Shown here piece after piece: positions 55,703 through 64,000 of a stretch of 64,000 nt of DNA. Source of the DNA: Brevibacillus laterosporus (GTDB lineage: Bacteria; Bacillota; Bacilli; Brevibacillales; Brevibacillaceae); contig CP033464.1 of NCBI GenBank assembly GCA_007833815.1, positions 2,303,501-2,367,500 on the forward strand, read 5' to 3'. A program made the translations under genes and the position numbers. The notes below the pieces were generated by a model. That model had not been told where the DNA came from. It did no database searches and saw only the letters and a list, made by a program, of their open reading frames with translations. Position 1 is the stretch's first letter. Each line of letters begins with the position of its first letter.

Positions 55703-56499
55703 ATCTCTGGATAGATCGGATAGCGTATCAAAATCGACTGCGGGATGTGTCTGCTCGTTTTAAAGCTGGATTCGCAGCAGGTATGCTCTTGCTTGCTTTG
55801 TGTGCAGATATGGAAATCCAAATTGCCATTTTTATCTGGATGAGTATCTGGATTGTAGGATATGCCAGTGTTCCTCTGCGTAGTTATCTTATTTTCGTAG
55901 GAGTAGCCGGCTTGTTTTTTATTAGTAGTACGCCTGCCCTATTAGTGGACGTTCAACGTTTGTCTGGATCAGCTACGGTAGGGGTAGAAACGAGCTGGCA
56001 CTTGTTTACTATAGGTGATTGGTACGTCTTTATTGATCAACGTAATTTGTTTGTGATCGGTAAGTTGTTTAGCCGCACGTTGGGTGCTAGTGCTTGTTTT
56101 GCTTTTTTGTTGCTAACGACTCCTTTGGTTCAATTGCTCGACGTGTTGCGCGCATTACGAGTGCCTCCCATCATTGTTGAACTCATTATGTTGATGTATC
56201 GATTTTTATTTGTATTTTTCCAAACGGCACATGATTTATGGATTGCGCAAAAAGCACGGGGTGGACATGGGAGTTTTTCTGCCCAACTAAAGGACATGGG
56301 ACGACTAGTTAGCCTGTTGTTTGCTAAAAGTATGCAACGGTACCAGTCATTAACTCATGGCCTTCTGGCGCGCGGATTCGATGGTGAATTGCAAGTGATT
56401 AGTATGGAAAAAGAGGTATATGTAAGGCGTTATCTAATTGAAGCAACGATTGGGGGAGCGTGCTGTGTAGCTCTGATTATATGGCACGCTCTTCTATAA
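55699..56499 (+). CDS. cbiQ: Cobalt ECF transporter transmembrane component CbiQ
   Basis: The 266-residue protein has about five to six membrane helices and the two coupling motifs typical of EcfT/CbiQ: QKARGGHGSFSAQLKDMG and a later HGLLARGFDGELQ with the conserved Ala-Arg-Gly pattern. It links CbiM to the ATPase. It overlaps the cbiN stop by four bases. It is followed by cbiO after 74 bases to the assigned GTG. Confidence 0.93.
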   Translation: MNLWIDRIAYQNRLRDVSARFKAGFAAGMLLLALCADMEIQIAIFIWMSIWIVGYASVPLRSYLIFVGVAGLFFISSTPALLVDVQRLSGSATVGVETSWHLFTIGDWYVFIDQRNLFVIGKLFSRTLGASACFAFLLLTTPLVQLLDVLRALRVPPIIVELIMLMYRFLFVFFQTAHDLWIAQKARGGHGSFSAQLKDMGRLVSLLFAKSMQRYQSLTHGLLARGFDGELQVISMEKEVYVRRYLIEATIGGACCVALIIWHALL

Positions 56500-56573
56500 G
56501 AGATAAGAATGGAAAAACGTGAGACTTGGAAATACCAGGTTTTCTTTACAACTAGGATAGGAGCGTGGCTCTT

Positions 56574-57458
56574 GTGGAAGCCTTGATCAGCTTGGAAAAA
56601 GTAAGTTATGCCTACGAACACAAGACAAATAGCCTCGCTCTAAAGGAGATAAGCCTACGTATCCCCGCAGGTAAGAAGAGCGTATTGCTTGGACATAATG
56701 GATCGGGTAAGTCTACTTTGTTTTTACAGGCAAATGGTATATACCGCCCAACAGTGGGAGAGCTGTACTACAAGGGAGAACCATACCGTTATGATCGCCG
56801 TTTTTTACAAGAGTTACGTAGCAAAGTAGGATTAGTGATGCAAGACCCGGAGCATCAATTATTGGCGGCTACGGTGGCTGAAGATCTTTCCTATGGGTTA
56901 TGTAATCAGGGCCTGGCTGTTGATAAGGTTCGTGAGCGTGTGTTGGCCACAGCTGAAGCTTTTCAAATAACAGAATGGTTACATCTGCCACTGCATCAGT
57001 TAAGCTTAGGGCAAAAAAAGCTGGTGACTCTAGCAGGTGTTGTTGTATTGCAACCCGAGTTACTATTGCTTGATGAACCTACAGCTTATCTCGACAGCTA
57101 TCATACACAGCTGTTCTTGACTCAATTGGAACAAATTCATCAGCAAGGAACCACCGTTGTCATGTCCACACATGATTTGGAGCTTGCTTATGCATGGGCA
57201 GATTGGGTGTTTGTTATGCATAGGGGGTCGCTTCTTTTGGAGGGAACCCCCCGAGAAGTTTTTCAGCAGAAAGATATGCTACGGCAAGTACAGCTAGGTA
57301 TTCCTTTGCTTTACACCGTCTGGGAGGGCATGCAGCCATTCCTAAACGAGGAGCAACGTGCAACGTGGAAGGCACCAAGAACAGTAGAAGAATGGTGCAG
57401 CTATGCAGAGAGAATGAGTATGAGAGAAAAGGAACAGTTGCTGGTAACGAAAAGATAG
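56574..57458 (+). CDS. cbiO: Cobalt ECF transporter ATPase CbiO
   Basis: The 294-residue ABC ATPase has Walker A GHNGSGKST (40-48), Q-loop VMQDPEHQL, signature HQLSLGQKKLV and Walker B LLLLDEPTAYLD, followed by the switch histidine STHDLEL. It powers the CbiMNQ importer. Two GTG starts are possible, 56565 and 56574; TAGGAG fits the second better. It is the last gene of the operon, with a terminator at 57532. Residues beyond about 235 form a short C-terminal extension. Confidence 0.93.
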   Translation: MEALISLEKVSYAYEHKTNSLALKEISLRIPAGKKSVLLGHNGSGKSTLFLQANGIYRPTVGELYYKGEPYRYDRRFLQELRSKVGLVMQDPEHQLLAATVAEDLSYGLCNQGLAVDKVRERVLATAEAFQITEWLHLPLHQLSLGQKKLVTLAGVVVLQPELLLLDEPTAYLDSYHTQLFLTQLEQIHQQGTTVVMSTHDLELAYAWADWVFVMHRGSLLLEGTPREVFQQKDMLRQVQLGIPLLYTVWEGMQPFLNEEQRATWKAPRTVEEWCSYAERMSMREKEQLLVTKR

Positions 57459-57531
57459 AAGACATAGAGTAAAAGCCAGGAAAAGGGTCAGTTTGAGCAG
57501 TAAAAAATTTATACGGTTATCTATGTAGTAA

Positions 57532-57575
57532 AAGGCTAGCAAACGACCATACGGTCATTTACTAGCCTTATTTTT
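57532..57575. terminator. Bidirectional terminator between cbiO and hup
   Basis: AAGGCTAG (57532-57539) pairs with CTAGCCTT (57562-57569) with an inner GACC/GGTC stem. A T run follows on the plus strand and TTTTAC on the minus strand. Confidence 0.8.
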
Positions 57576-57600
57576 GTCTCTTCTTATGTAGGAAGAATGA

Positions 57601-57873
57601 TTACTTAACAGCTTCTTTCAATTCTTTACCTGCTTTGAAGGCTGGCAATTTGCTTGCTGGGATTTCGATTTCTTCGCCAGATTGAGGGTTGCGGCCTTTA
57701 CGAGCAGCGCGTTCGCGTACTTCAAAAGTACCAAAGCCCATCAATTGAACTTTTTCTCCATCTTTTAGTGCGCCAGTGATTGCTTCGAATACGGCATCAA
57801 CCACTTGTCCAGCATCTTTTTTTGTTAATTCAGCTGTTTCAGCTACTTTTGCAATCAGTTCTGTCTTGTTCAT
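57601..57873 (-). CDS. hup: DNA-binding protein HU
   Basis: The 90-residue protein is [22 protein letters not shown], the beta-arm region [19 protein letters not shown] and a final [16 protein letters not shown] bends and compacts DNA as a dimer. The start is ATG 57873, with AAGAGGTAAG before it; an in-frame ATG at 57912 would add 13 unusual residues and is rejected. The gene is expressed leftward, convergent with the cobalamin operon. Confidence 0.95.
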   Translation of the reverse strand: MNKTELIAKVAETAELTKKDAGQVVDAVFEAITGALKDGEKVQLMGFGTFEVRERAARKGRNPQSGEEIEIPASKLPAFKAGKELKEAVK

Positions 57874-58373
57874 TTTCTTACCTCTTTTCTTTAAAAAACT
57901 ACTACTCATCATACCAAAAATTCCTTTATTAGAACAGTAAAAAAGCAGAGAAACCCTTAAAAAATCACCTTTTTTTTCAAAAAAGGACGAAACAAAGGAT
58001 AAAATTTTTGGTTTGCTTCTATTTTTACCAAATTTTACTTGTTACAAACCTAAAAATAAACGAAAAGAAAACGAAATAAGAATATACCGACCAATCGACC
58101 AACCGCGCAAAAAGCTGGCAATGGATGTCCAACTCATTTATGGGATAACAAAATGATGAAAGATCAAAAAGAGCATGTGGGTCATATAACACTCGCATGC
58201 TCTTCTTGCTTATTCTTTTGGAAGCAATCTATCTATACAAAAAAAAACGGACAAAAGAATAGGCCCATCTACTTTCTTTTATCTTAAATATGTCATGTAC
58301 TTTACATGTATCTGATATGTTTTTATCAAGAGCTTGAGAGTATCATCTAGACTTAAAGCATATCCGTACAGGA
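57874..58373 (-). other. Leader of hup and 3' flank of the superoxide dismutase gene
   Basis: No gene is seen in these 500 AT-rich bases. They include a CCTTTTTT/AAAAAAGG hairpin near 57970-57988 in the hup leader, a likely hup promoter region, and the terminator listed at 58164. The direct repeat GACCAATC/GACCAACC occurs near 58088-58103. Confidence 0.4.
58164..58203 (-). terminator. Terminator downstream of the superoxide dismutase gene
   Basis: On the minus strand AGAGCATG and CATGCTCT form an 8-pair stem, followed by TTTTTGATC. It lies 170 bases beyond the coding end. Confidence 0.6.
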
Positions 58374-59399
58374 TTAATAAGGCTTCCAGCGTAGGCGACT
58401 TGCTTGACGAAAACGATTCTCCACTTCTTCCCAGTTGACGATGTTCCACCAGGCTTTGATATAATCAGCTCTTTGACTACGATATGAGAGGAAGTAGGCA
58501 TGCTCCCATACATCGAGAACTAATAAGGGGACTACATCCCACTGGGATAAATTTTGATGTTTTTCCGCTTGTAAAATTTCCAAGTGATGGGAGCGCGGGG
58601 ACCAGACGAGAATGGCCCAGCCATTACCTTCTACTTTTTCAGCTGCTTGTGAGAAATGTTGCATGAATTTTTCAAAGGAACCGAAGTAACTATTAATGTG
58701 AGAAGCTAACTCTCCAGTTGGCACACCACCACCATCTGGACGCATAACAGACCAAAAAATGGTATGCAAGTAATGACCAGCTCCATGAAACGCCGCTTCT
58801 CCTTCCCAGAATTTAATCAGATTATAATCTCCCGTTTCGCGAGCTTGGGCCATCATGTTTTCAGCTTTGTTCAAGTTGTTTACATAATTGCGATGTAAAA
58901 TATTATGGTGAATGCGCATTGTTTCTCCATCAATATATGGCTCTAACGCGTCGTAAGAATAGGGGAGAGGTGGAAGTGTATGACCGCCAATTGGTACGGC
59001 TGAATCTGAATAGGTGGTGTCTGACATGACAGGAATAATAGCTGGTTTTGTGGGTGGGTCTGACTTCGATTTTCGTGGAAAGCGGTCTTTTGCCTGAGTG
59101 TTTGCTTGCTTTTCCTCCTTTTTTTTGTCCTCTTCTGTCTTACGATTTTGGACGAGACGGAGTAGGTCATGGAAGTGCTGCTGAATGTCTTCAGCTTGGG
59201 AAGCTAGTTTAGCAATCTCTTTCTCTCGGTCCTCTTTATCCTGGTAATAGTTGGCTTTGCGTCCCACTTCGCTAAAGGCCACATGGAATTTATGCAAATC
59301 GCGCTTCATTTCCGCACAATGAGGATTTTGACGCAGGTAATCGACCCATTGTCGGCCCCATTCGCTCCAATCTTGGAGATGCTGTATTTGGTGGTTCAA
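58374..59399 (-). CDS. sodF: Fe/Mn superoxide dismutase with long N-terminal extension
   Basis: The 341-residue protein has an SOD domain only from about residue 135 onward (LPPLPYSYDALEPYIDGETM). The four metal ligands fit H164 (MRIHHNI), H212 (YLHTIFW), D296 and H300 (LDVWEHAYF). The usual second-shell glutamine position has H281 (AEKHQN) instead, as in some archaeal-type SODs, and metal choice cannot be read safely. Residues 1-134 are hydrophilic, Lys/Glu/Gln-rich and partly coiled-coil (about 55-100), unlike SodA. Bacillus subtilis SodF also has an N-terminal extension, though shorter. The start is the ATG at 59397-59399, with GGAGGAATTC upstream on the minus strand. Confidence 0.88.
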   Translation of the reverse strand: MNHQIQHLQDWSEWGRQWVDYLRQNPHCAEMKRDLHKFHVAFSEVGRKANYYQDKEDREKEIAKLASQAEDIQQHFHDLLRLVQNRKTEEDKKKEEKQANTQAKDRFPRKSKSDPPTKPAIIPVMSDTTYSDSAVPIGGHTLPPLPYSYDALEPYIDGETMRIHHNILHRNYVNNLNKAENMMAQARETGDYNLIKFWEGEAAFHGAGHYLHTIFWSVMRPDGGGVPTGELASHINSYFGSFEKFMQHFSQAAEKVEGNGWAILVWSPRSHHLEILQAEKHQNLSQWDVVPLLVLDVWEHAYFLSYRSQRADYIKAWWNIVNWEEVENRFRQASRLRWKPY

Positions 59400-59558
59400 G
59401 GGAATTCCTCCTTCAACTTTCTTGCTGTATACCTTATGATGATAAATGCCTACAGGTTCAAAATTTTTTGTCTGGTTTATTACATATGTGTCATTACACA
59501 GGGCCTGGGATCGGCATATGGTAAAAAAGGGACTCTGACTTCAAAGGAGCTAACATCA

Positions 59559-60383
59559 ATGAATGGAAAAGAAACCATCGGGATTATAGATTCAGGTGTA
59601 GGCGGATTGACCGTAGTAAAAGAAGTGATGCGGCAATTACCGCGTGAAAAGATTGTCTATTTTGGCGATAATGCCCGTTGTCCATATGGTTCACGCGATT
59701 CCAAAGAGATTCGCACATATACGAATCAAATGATCCAATTTGTCTCTCAATTTCAATTAAAGGCGTTGGTGATCGCTTGTAATACGGCTGCTGCGGTGGT
59801 ATTGCATGAAGCGAAGGAACGAATGAAGTTGCCGGTTATTGGAGTAATCGAACCAGGAGCGCGTGCTGCCATTTCTGCATCTCGTACGGGGCGTATCGGG
59901 GTTATTGGTACAGAGATGACCATCCGTACAGGGGCTTATCTACAAGCAATGCGCCGTATTAATCCTGAACTGTACGCAGTTGGAATGGCATGTCCGGCGT
60001 TTGTCCCATTAGTTGAACAACAACGTCTACATACAGAGGATGCTCGGCGAATCGTAGCAGAGACCCTGAAACCTTTCCGCTTTGAAGAACTTGATACATT
60101 GATTTTGGGATGCACGCATTATCCTTTACTTGCGCCACTCATTCAGGAGGCGTTGGGAGATGGTATTACATTGATTAATTCAGCAGAAGAAACTGCTCGT
60201 GAACTAAGTGCTATGTTGTCTATGCAAGGACTATTGAATGAGCAACAGGAAATAGAACCCAAACAGCATCTGTTCTATACAAGTGGTGATAAGCAGGTGT
60301 TCCAGCAGATTGGAGAAGAGTGGCTGGAATGTTCGTTGAACGTACAGCAGCACATGCTGGAGCATGCGAATTCGTCCTTGTAG
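59559..60383 (+). CDS. murI: Glutamate racemase
   Basis: The 274-residue protein makes D-glutamate for peptidoglycan. The two catalytic cysteines are C74 (VIACNTAAA) and C185 (LGCTHYPLL), and the N-terminal IGIIDSGVGGLTVVKEV is typical. In Bacillus subtilis the orthologue is called racE. The start is ATG 59559, with AAAGGAGC upstream; the frame is open back to 59283 but that part overlaps the SOD gene and lacks a site. It begins the murI-gerM-rph-rdgB-yfcE segment known from Bacillus. Confidence 0.95.
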   Translation: MNGKETIGIIDSGVGGLTVVKEVMRQLPREKIVYFGDNARCPYGSRDSKEIRTYTNQMIQFVSQFQLKALVIACNTAAAVVLHEAKERMKLPVIGVIEPGARAAISASRTGRIGVIGTEMTIRTGAYLQAMRRINPELYAVGMACPAFVPLVEQQRLHTEDARRIVAETLKPFRFEELDTLILGCTHYPLLAPLIQEALGDGITLINSAEETARELSAMLSMQGLLNEQQEIEPKQHLFYTSGDKQVFQQIGEEWLECSLNVQQHMLEHANSSL

Positions 60384-60449
60384 GTTTTTAAATGAAGCAG
60401 GGTATGTATGTGTACATGGGATATTTGAAAAAGCGGTGCACAAAACAGG

Positions 60450-60487
60450 TCAGTTCCTTGTAGTAATAAAGGGACTGATTTTCTTTT
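60450..60487 (+). terminator. Terminator after murI
   Basis: TCAGTTCCTT and AAGGGACTGA form a 10-pair stem (one G-U), followed by TTTTCTTTT. Confidence 0.85.
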
Positions 60488-60889
60488 CTAATGACCATAT
60501 TTTTGAAAGTATTAGGCGCGAGAGGTACTAGGCTTCTCCTTAACAGAGCTTCAACATTTTATCAGTTTGAAGGAATAGATGGAGCAAGCGTACGAGGAAG
60601 AAAATGAGCAAGCGCCAAATCATGCTGGTAAGCTTCGGCAGAGCGAGAAGTAGACAACGTAGAGCTTCAATAAGATGTATATACAACTATATATAGATAA
60701 CATGATAAAAAATAAGGAGTGTAAGAAAGTTGGAGTGTTGCAATTGTCATCTTTTGTATGAACATTACCTCTGAGAGAAATATGTCTAAGAAAGTTTGCT
60801 AGTTTTGAGATTTCTTTGACCAAGGAGGAATAAACCCAAGCCCTGCTCGTATACATGGTAGTACAAAGTGTCAACGAGGAGGATATGGG
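60488..60889 (+). other. Intergenic region between murI and gerM
   Basis: Four hundred bases with no recognised gene. A 24-codon frame from ATG 60579 (MEQAYEEENEQAPNHAGK...) has AAGGA upstream and is closed immediately before by TAG; too short to assert. A weak sigma-E-like pair, GAATAAA (60828-60834) and TATACAT (60850-60856) 15 bases apart, lies in front of gerM, which is a sigma-E gene in Bacillus subtilis. Confidence 0.35.
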
Positions 60890-61948
60890 ATGAAAAAAAG
60901 ACCTATCGGGAAGATGACAGCGGTTGTTGGGTTGAGCGCGATACTGATGACAGGATGCGGGCTGTTTGGTCCAGCCAAGGAAACCAGTGCCCCTATACAG
61001 GCCCCATCCATTACAGGTGTAGATCCTAATCCATTACAGATAACAACAGAACAGACTGGCACGGAGGCGGAGGGAGCAGTTACCCAAACGGCAAGGCGTA
61101 CCGTTTATTTGCAAGATACCAATGGTTTTGTTGTCCCAGTCTCCTTGATTTTGCCCAAAGCAGAAGGTCCCGCAAAGCAAGTATTAGGCTATATGGTAAA
61201 GGGTGGTCCCGTGGAAACGGTGAAGCCAGAAGGATTTGAGGCTCTTTTGCCGGAAGGAACGAAAATTCTCGGCATGTCGATTAAAGAAGGAAAAGCAACA
61301 ATTGAATTCTCGTCCGAGTTTAAAAATTATAAAGCTACTGATGAACAAAAAATTCTAGATGCGATTACTCGGTCCATGACAGAATTTGATACAGTTAAAG
61401 ACATTGCCATCTGGGTGAATGGGCAAGCACTAAACGAGATGCCTGTGAATGGTACTCCTATTTCATTATTGAACCGACAAAAGGGCATTAACACGGAGCT
61501 GGTAGAAGGAGCGCATCCTGGAAGAACATCTGCGATAACGGTATATTTTCAAAGTCAATTAGATGATAAACGAACCTATTTTGTTCCAGTGACTCGTCTG
61601 ATCCCAGAAACCCAAGATGTGTCGAAAGCGGCCGTTGAAGAGTTGATAAAAGGGCCGAAAGAAGGCTCACCATTATTTAGCTCGTTGCTACGAACTACAA
61701 AGGTACTTGGAGTAGAGCAACAAAAGGATACAGTGGTCGTTAATTTAAGCAGTGATGTTCTAAAGTTTGATAAAGGGAAGGAAGCAAACCCTGAAGCGAT
61801 GGAATCACTAGTGTTGTCTTTAACGGAGAATACAGGCATTAAAAAGGTGCAGGTTCAGGTGGAAGGTAAACCACTGGAACATGCAGGTACGATGAAATTT
61901 GACCAGCCTGTAACGAGACCGATTCAAATTAATGCCTTTGAATTGTAA
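60890..61948 (+). CDS. gerM: Germination and sporulation lipoprotein GerM
   Basis: The 352-residue protein has a lipoprotein signal (SAILMTGCGLFG, lipidated C23) and two GerMN domains (about 75-200 and 220-340). The repeats are visible as VYLQDTNGFVVPVSLILPKA and YFQSQLDDKRTYFVPVTRLIP. GerM of Bacillus subtilis belongs to the SpoIIIA-SpoIIQ engulfment-time complex. GAGGAGGATATGGG precedes the ATG. It follows murI in the order conserved in Bacillus. Confidence 0.94.
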   Translation: MKKRPIGKMTAVVGLSAILMTGCGLFGPAKETSAPIQAPSITGVDPNPLQITTEQTGTEAEGAVTQTARRTVYLQDTNGFVVPVSLILPKAEGPAKQVLGYMVKGGPVETVKPEGFEALLPEGTKILGMSIKEGKATIEFSSEFKNYKATDEQKILDAITRSMTEFDTVKDIAIWVNGQALNEMPVNGTPISLLNRQKGINTELVEGAHPGRTSAITVYFQSQLDDKRTYFVPVTRLIPETQDVSKAAVEELIKGPKEGSPLFSSLLRTTKVLGVEQQKDTVVVNLSSDVLKFDKGKEANPEAMESLVLSLTENTGIKKVQVQVEGKPLEHAGTMKFDQPVTRPIQINAFEL

Positions 61949-61951
61949 GAT

Positions 61952-61986
61952 AACATCCACGTCTCGGGGCGTGGATGTTTATTTAT
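61952..61986 (+). terminator. Terminator after gerM
   Basis: AACATCCACG and CGTGGATGTT form a perfect 10-pair stem with an 8-base loop, followed by TTTATTTAT. Confidence 0.85.
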
Positions 61987-62211
61987 AGGGCATCTAGCCT
62001 CTCAGCAAGTGGAGCTTTCGTGTTGTACTTGGTTTTCTTTTTGATAAATCGGGCATGCTCTTGTGAGAATCAGATTGAAAAACTGGCAGTTCATGGTGTG
62101 CCTTGGTATACTGATTGAAGGCTTTGTGTCTAAACGTAACTATTCGGGTAACAACCAGTAAATAAGCACAGCGACATGATAACGAATCTGAAAATATGTA
62201 GGAGGTCTTTT

Positions 62212-62949
62212 ATGAGATTGGATGGACGTTCGAGCGACCAATTGCGTCCCGTTAAAATTACCCGTAATTACATCAAGCATGCAGAAGGTTCTTGCTTGAT
62301 TGAGGTAGGCGATACCAAGGTAATTTGTACGGCGACGTTAGAAGAAAAAGTACCTCCGTTTATGCGAAACGGTGGAAAAGGCTGGATTACAGCTGAATAT
62401 TCTATGTTGCCTCGTGCAACAGAAACACGTAATGCCCGCGAATCTTCTAGAGGCAAGGTTGGAGGACGTACGATGGAGATTCAACGTCTGATTGGCCGTG
62501 CACTCCGTTCTGTAGTGAAATTAGAAGCGATGGGGGAACGTACAATTTGGTTAGATTGTGACGTTATTCAGGCAGATGGCGGTACTCGTACTGCTTCTAT
62601 TACCGGTGCATTTGTAGCAATGGTAGATGCTATGAATAGATTAGTGACTGCTGGCACTTGGAAAGAGCTACCGATCACAGATTTCCTAGCTGCTACTTCC
62701 GTAGGTGTAGTAGAGGGTAAACCGGTGTTGGATCTGAATTATAAAGAGGATTCGTCTGCGATGGTGGATATGAATGTCATAATGACAGGCGCAGGTAAAT
62801 ATGTAGAGTTGCAAGGGACGGGGGAAGAATCTCCGTTTAGCACAGAGGAATTAATGCAATTACTTGCTTTGGGTCAAAAAGGTGTTCAAGACCTCATTGA
62901 GCTACAAAAAGAAGTACTAGGAGAAGTAAAACTCCACGGCAAAGCGTAA
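62212..62949 (+). CDS. rph: Ribonuclease PH
   Basis: The 245-residue phosphorolytic exonuclease trims tRNA 3' ends. Diagnostic segments are [45 protein letters not shown] and [20 protein letters not shown]. The start is ATG 62212 with TAGGAGGTC upstream; the longer frame from 62176 is rejected. Unlike Bacillus subtilis, where rph and ysnA are close, here a terminator separates it from rdgB. Confidence 0.96.
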   Translation: MRLDGRSSDQLRPVKITRNYIKHAEGSCLIEVGDTKVICTATLEEKVPPFMRNGGKGWITAEYSMLPRATETRNARESSRGKVGGRTMEIQRLIGRALRSVVKLEAMGERTIWLDCDVIQADGGTRTASITGAFVAMVDAMNRLVTAGTWKELPITDFLAATSVGVVEGKPVLDLNYKEDSSAMVDMNVIMTGAGKYVELQGTGEESPFSTEELMQLLALGQKGVQDLIELQKEVLGEVKLHGKA

Positions 62950-62972
62950 CTTTCGAGCTTACATAGTTGATT

Positions 62973-63018
62973 AAACCCGAAAAGCGGACTTATTCACAAA
63001 TCTGCTGTTCGGGTTTTT
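62973..63018 (+). terminator. Terminator after rph
   Basis: AAACCCGAA pairs with TTCGGGTTT with an inner AGCGGA/TCTGCT stem, followed by T. Confidence 0.82.
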
Positions 63019-63217
63019 AAATAATCGGCACGAAAAAATTAATCTATGGATGAAAATGTGTGGAAGGATGAAAAAACTCTAGGTTGTATTTTGTACATTT
63101 TAATAAGATTGGAAAGATGAATTTTTACATTGCATACGATATAATGTGGGGTAATACATAGGTAATACAGAAAATGGAATAAAGAATAGCTTCTTATCAC
63201 GAAAGCGGGGGACGAGC

Positions 63218-63826
63218 ATGAGTGAACAAACATCAAAGAAAAAAGTGGTGTTAGCCACTAGAAATCAAGGGAAAGTTCGCGAATTCAACCGATTGTTTGT
63301 CGCATTGAATCTGGAGGCAGTCAGTGTATCGGATTTTCCGGATGCACCCGAGGTAGAAGAAGATGGCGAAACGTTTGAAGCCAATGCCCTCAAAAAAGCA
63401 AAAACAATCTCAGAATTGTTAGGACTACCAGCAATCGGGGATGATTCTGGCTTAGAGGTAGATGCATTAGATGGTGCGCCAGGAGTTTATTCTGCACGTT
63501 TTGCAGGAGAAAAGGCTACAGATGAAGAAAACTATCAAAAACTGTTAACCGAACTCGCAGATGTTCCGATGAAAGATCGAACAGCTCGCTTCCGTTGTAC
63601 ACTAGCTTATGTAGTACCAGGCCAAGAGCCAGTTATTGCGACTGGAACTTGTGAAGGGGCCATCGCACATGCGCCGTCCGGTTCCAACGGTTTTGGTTAT
63701 GATCCTATCTTTTTTGTACCAAGTCAGTTATGCACGATGGCAGAGTTGGCACCTGAACAGAAAAATGTAATCAGTCATCGGGCCATCGCCATGCAGGGTT
63801 TGCTAGAAAAACTGAGGGAGAGATAG
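63218..63826 (+). CDS. rdgB: XTP/dITP diphosphatase (RdgB/HAM1)
   Basis: The 202-residue pyrophosphatase removes non-canonical purine nucleotides (XTP, dITP). It has VVLATRNQGKVREFNRLF, EDGETFEANALKKAKTI, the catalytic DDSGLEVDALDGAPGVYSAR and GSNGFGYDPIFFVP. This is ysnA in Bacillus subtilis. AAAGCGGGGGACG precedes the ATG. The next gene starts 3 bases after its stop, so they form one transcript. Confidence 0.95.
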   Translation: MSEQTSKKKVVLATRNQGKVREFNRLFVALNLEAVSVSDFPDAPEVEEDGETFEANALKKAKTISELLGLPAIGDDSGLEVDALDGAPGVYSARFAGEKATDEENYQKLLTELADVPMKDRTARFRCTLAYVVPGQEPVIATGTCEGAIAHAPSGSNGFGYDPIFFVPSQLCTMAELAPEQKNVISHRAIAMQGLLEKLRER

Positions 63827-63828
63827 GC

Positions 63829-64000
63829 GTGAGCATTCTCATCATCAGCGACACACATGGGCAAGTCAAAGAGGTACAAGACGTGGTGGATCGCCACCCA
63901 GCAGATCTAATTTTGCATTGTGGAGACTTCTGTGTCGACCAGAAGCAAGCACCATTTTCAGGAATGCAGCTCGTGCAAGGAAACTGTGATTTTGAACCAG
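63829..64000 (+). CDS. YfcE/MJ0936-type metallophosphoesterase, 3' end cut by window edge
   Basis: Only the first 57 codons are visible. They show the calcineurin-like metal site: ILIISDTHGQ (Asp and His ligands) and ILHCGDFCVD, then QGNCDF. This matches the YfcE family of small phosphodiesterases, called ysnB in Bacillus subtilis, where it also follows ysnA. The start is GTG 63829, with GAGGGAGAGATAGG upstream inside rdgB. Confidence 0.9.
   Translation, partial: MSILIISDTHGQVKEVQDVVDRHPADLILHCGDFCVDQKQAPFSGMQLVQGNCDFEP

Noticed and set aside
59283-59558. In-frame 92-codon extension of murI
   Set aside because: It overlaps the 5' end of the superoxide dismutase gene, lacks a ribosome site and is not part of the racemase family; ATG 59559 has a good site.
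60620-60874. Minus-strand 84-codon frame upstream of gerM
   Set aside because: Composition is unlike neighbouring genes, with no ribosome site and no recognisable motif.

Overview
The window looks like a chromosomal segment of a spore-forming, low-to-moderate GC Bacillota of the Brevibacillus/Paenibacillaceae type. The evidence is gerE and gerM sporulation and germination genes, strong Shine-Dalgarno sites with ATG, GTG and TTG starts, Firmicutes riboswitches (lysine, SAM, TPP, adenosylcobalamin), LicT-type antitermination, cre, Fur and FadR sites, and a csaB-like S-layer pyruvyltransferase at the left edge. The species is inferred from protein flavour and gene order, not proven.

Layout. 1-4.2 kb: 3' part of csaB (minus), a 38-aa membrane peptide, a PrmA-like methyltransferase with a thiolase, and an LCP cell-wall protein. 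4.5-9.8 kb: fatty-acid degradation cluster lcfA-fadR-fadB-etfB-etfA with a perfect FadR palindrome. 10-21.3 kb: trxA, uvrC, an SDR (minus), lysC behind a lysine riboswitch, a truncated GNAT gene, metX behind a SAM riboswitch, yslB (minus) and sdhCAB. 21.5-30 kb: a large secreted subtilisin-like protease, an unknown small protein, and the Fur-boxed iron uptake operon efeO-efeB-efeU. 30.1-34.7 kb: a beta-glucoside module of a licT-type antiterminator, a CcpA-controlled promoter, two RAT/terminator units in series, a PTS EIIBCA and a 6-phospho-beta-glucosidase. 34.8-40.8 kb: an unpaired couple of Opp/Dpp-type permeases, gerE (minus) with a sigma-K-like promoter, thiT behind a TPP riboswitch, a 38-aa peptide, adaA, a membrane protein and a nitroreductase.

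40.9-57.5 kb is one 16-gene same-strand operon under an adenosylcobalamin riboswitch: cbiH60, cbiX, cbiJ, cbiC, cbiD, cbiET, cbiL, cbiF, cbiG, cbiA, a cobO-type adenosyltransferase, cbiP and the cobalt transporter cbiMNQO. Together they would import Co2+, insert it early into sirohydrochlorin and carry the ring through to adenosylcobyric acid. Uroporphyrinogen methylation and the lower-ligand steps are not in the window. 57.6-64 kb: HU protein (minus), an extended Fe/Mn superoxide dismutase (minus), then murI, gerM, rph, rdgB and the start of a yfcE-like phosphodiesterase.

The two flanks (lcfA...sdhB and murI...yfcE) follow the gene order known from Bacillus subtilis; the roughly 38 kb between sdhB and murI is where this genome differs. 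I see no insertion sequence, prophage, CRISPR array, tRNA or rRNA. The most important local anomaly is a one-base deficit in a G run that breaks the start of lysC. I did not find a clearly new multi-gene system. The best candidates for undescribed biology are the tandem antiterminators, the small ORF inside the B12 riboswitch leader, the orphan permease pair and three small proteins.
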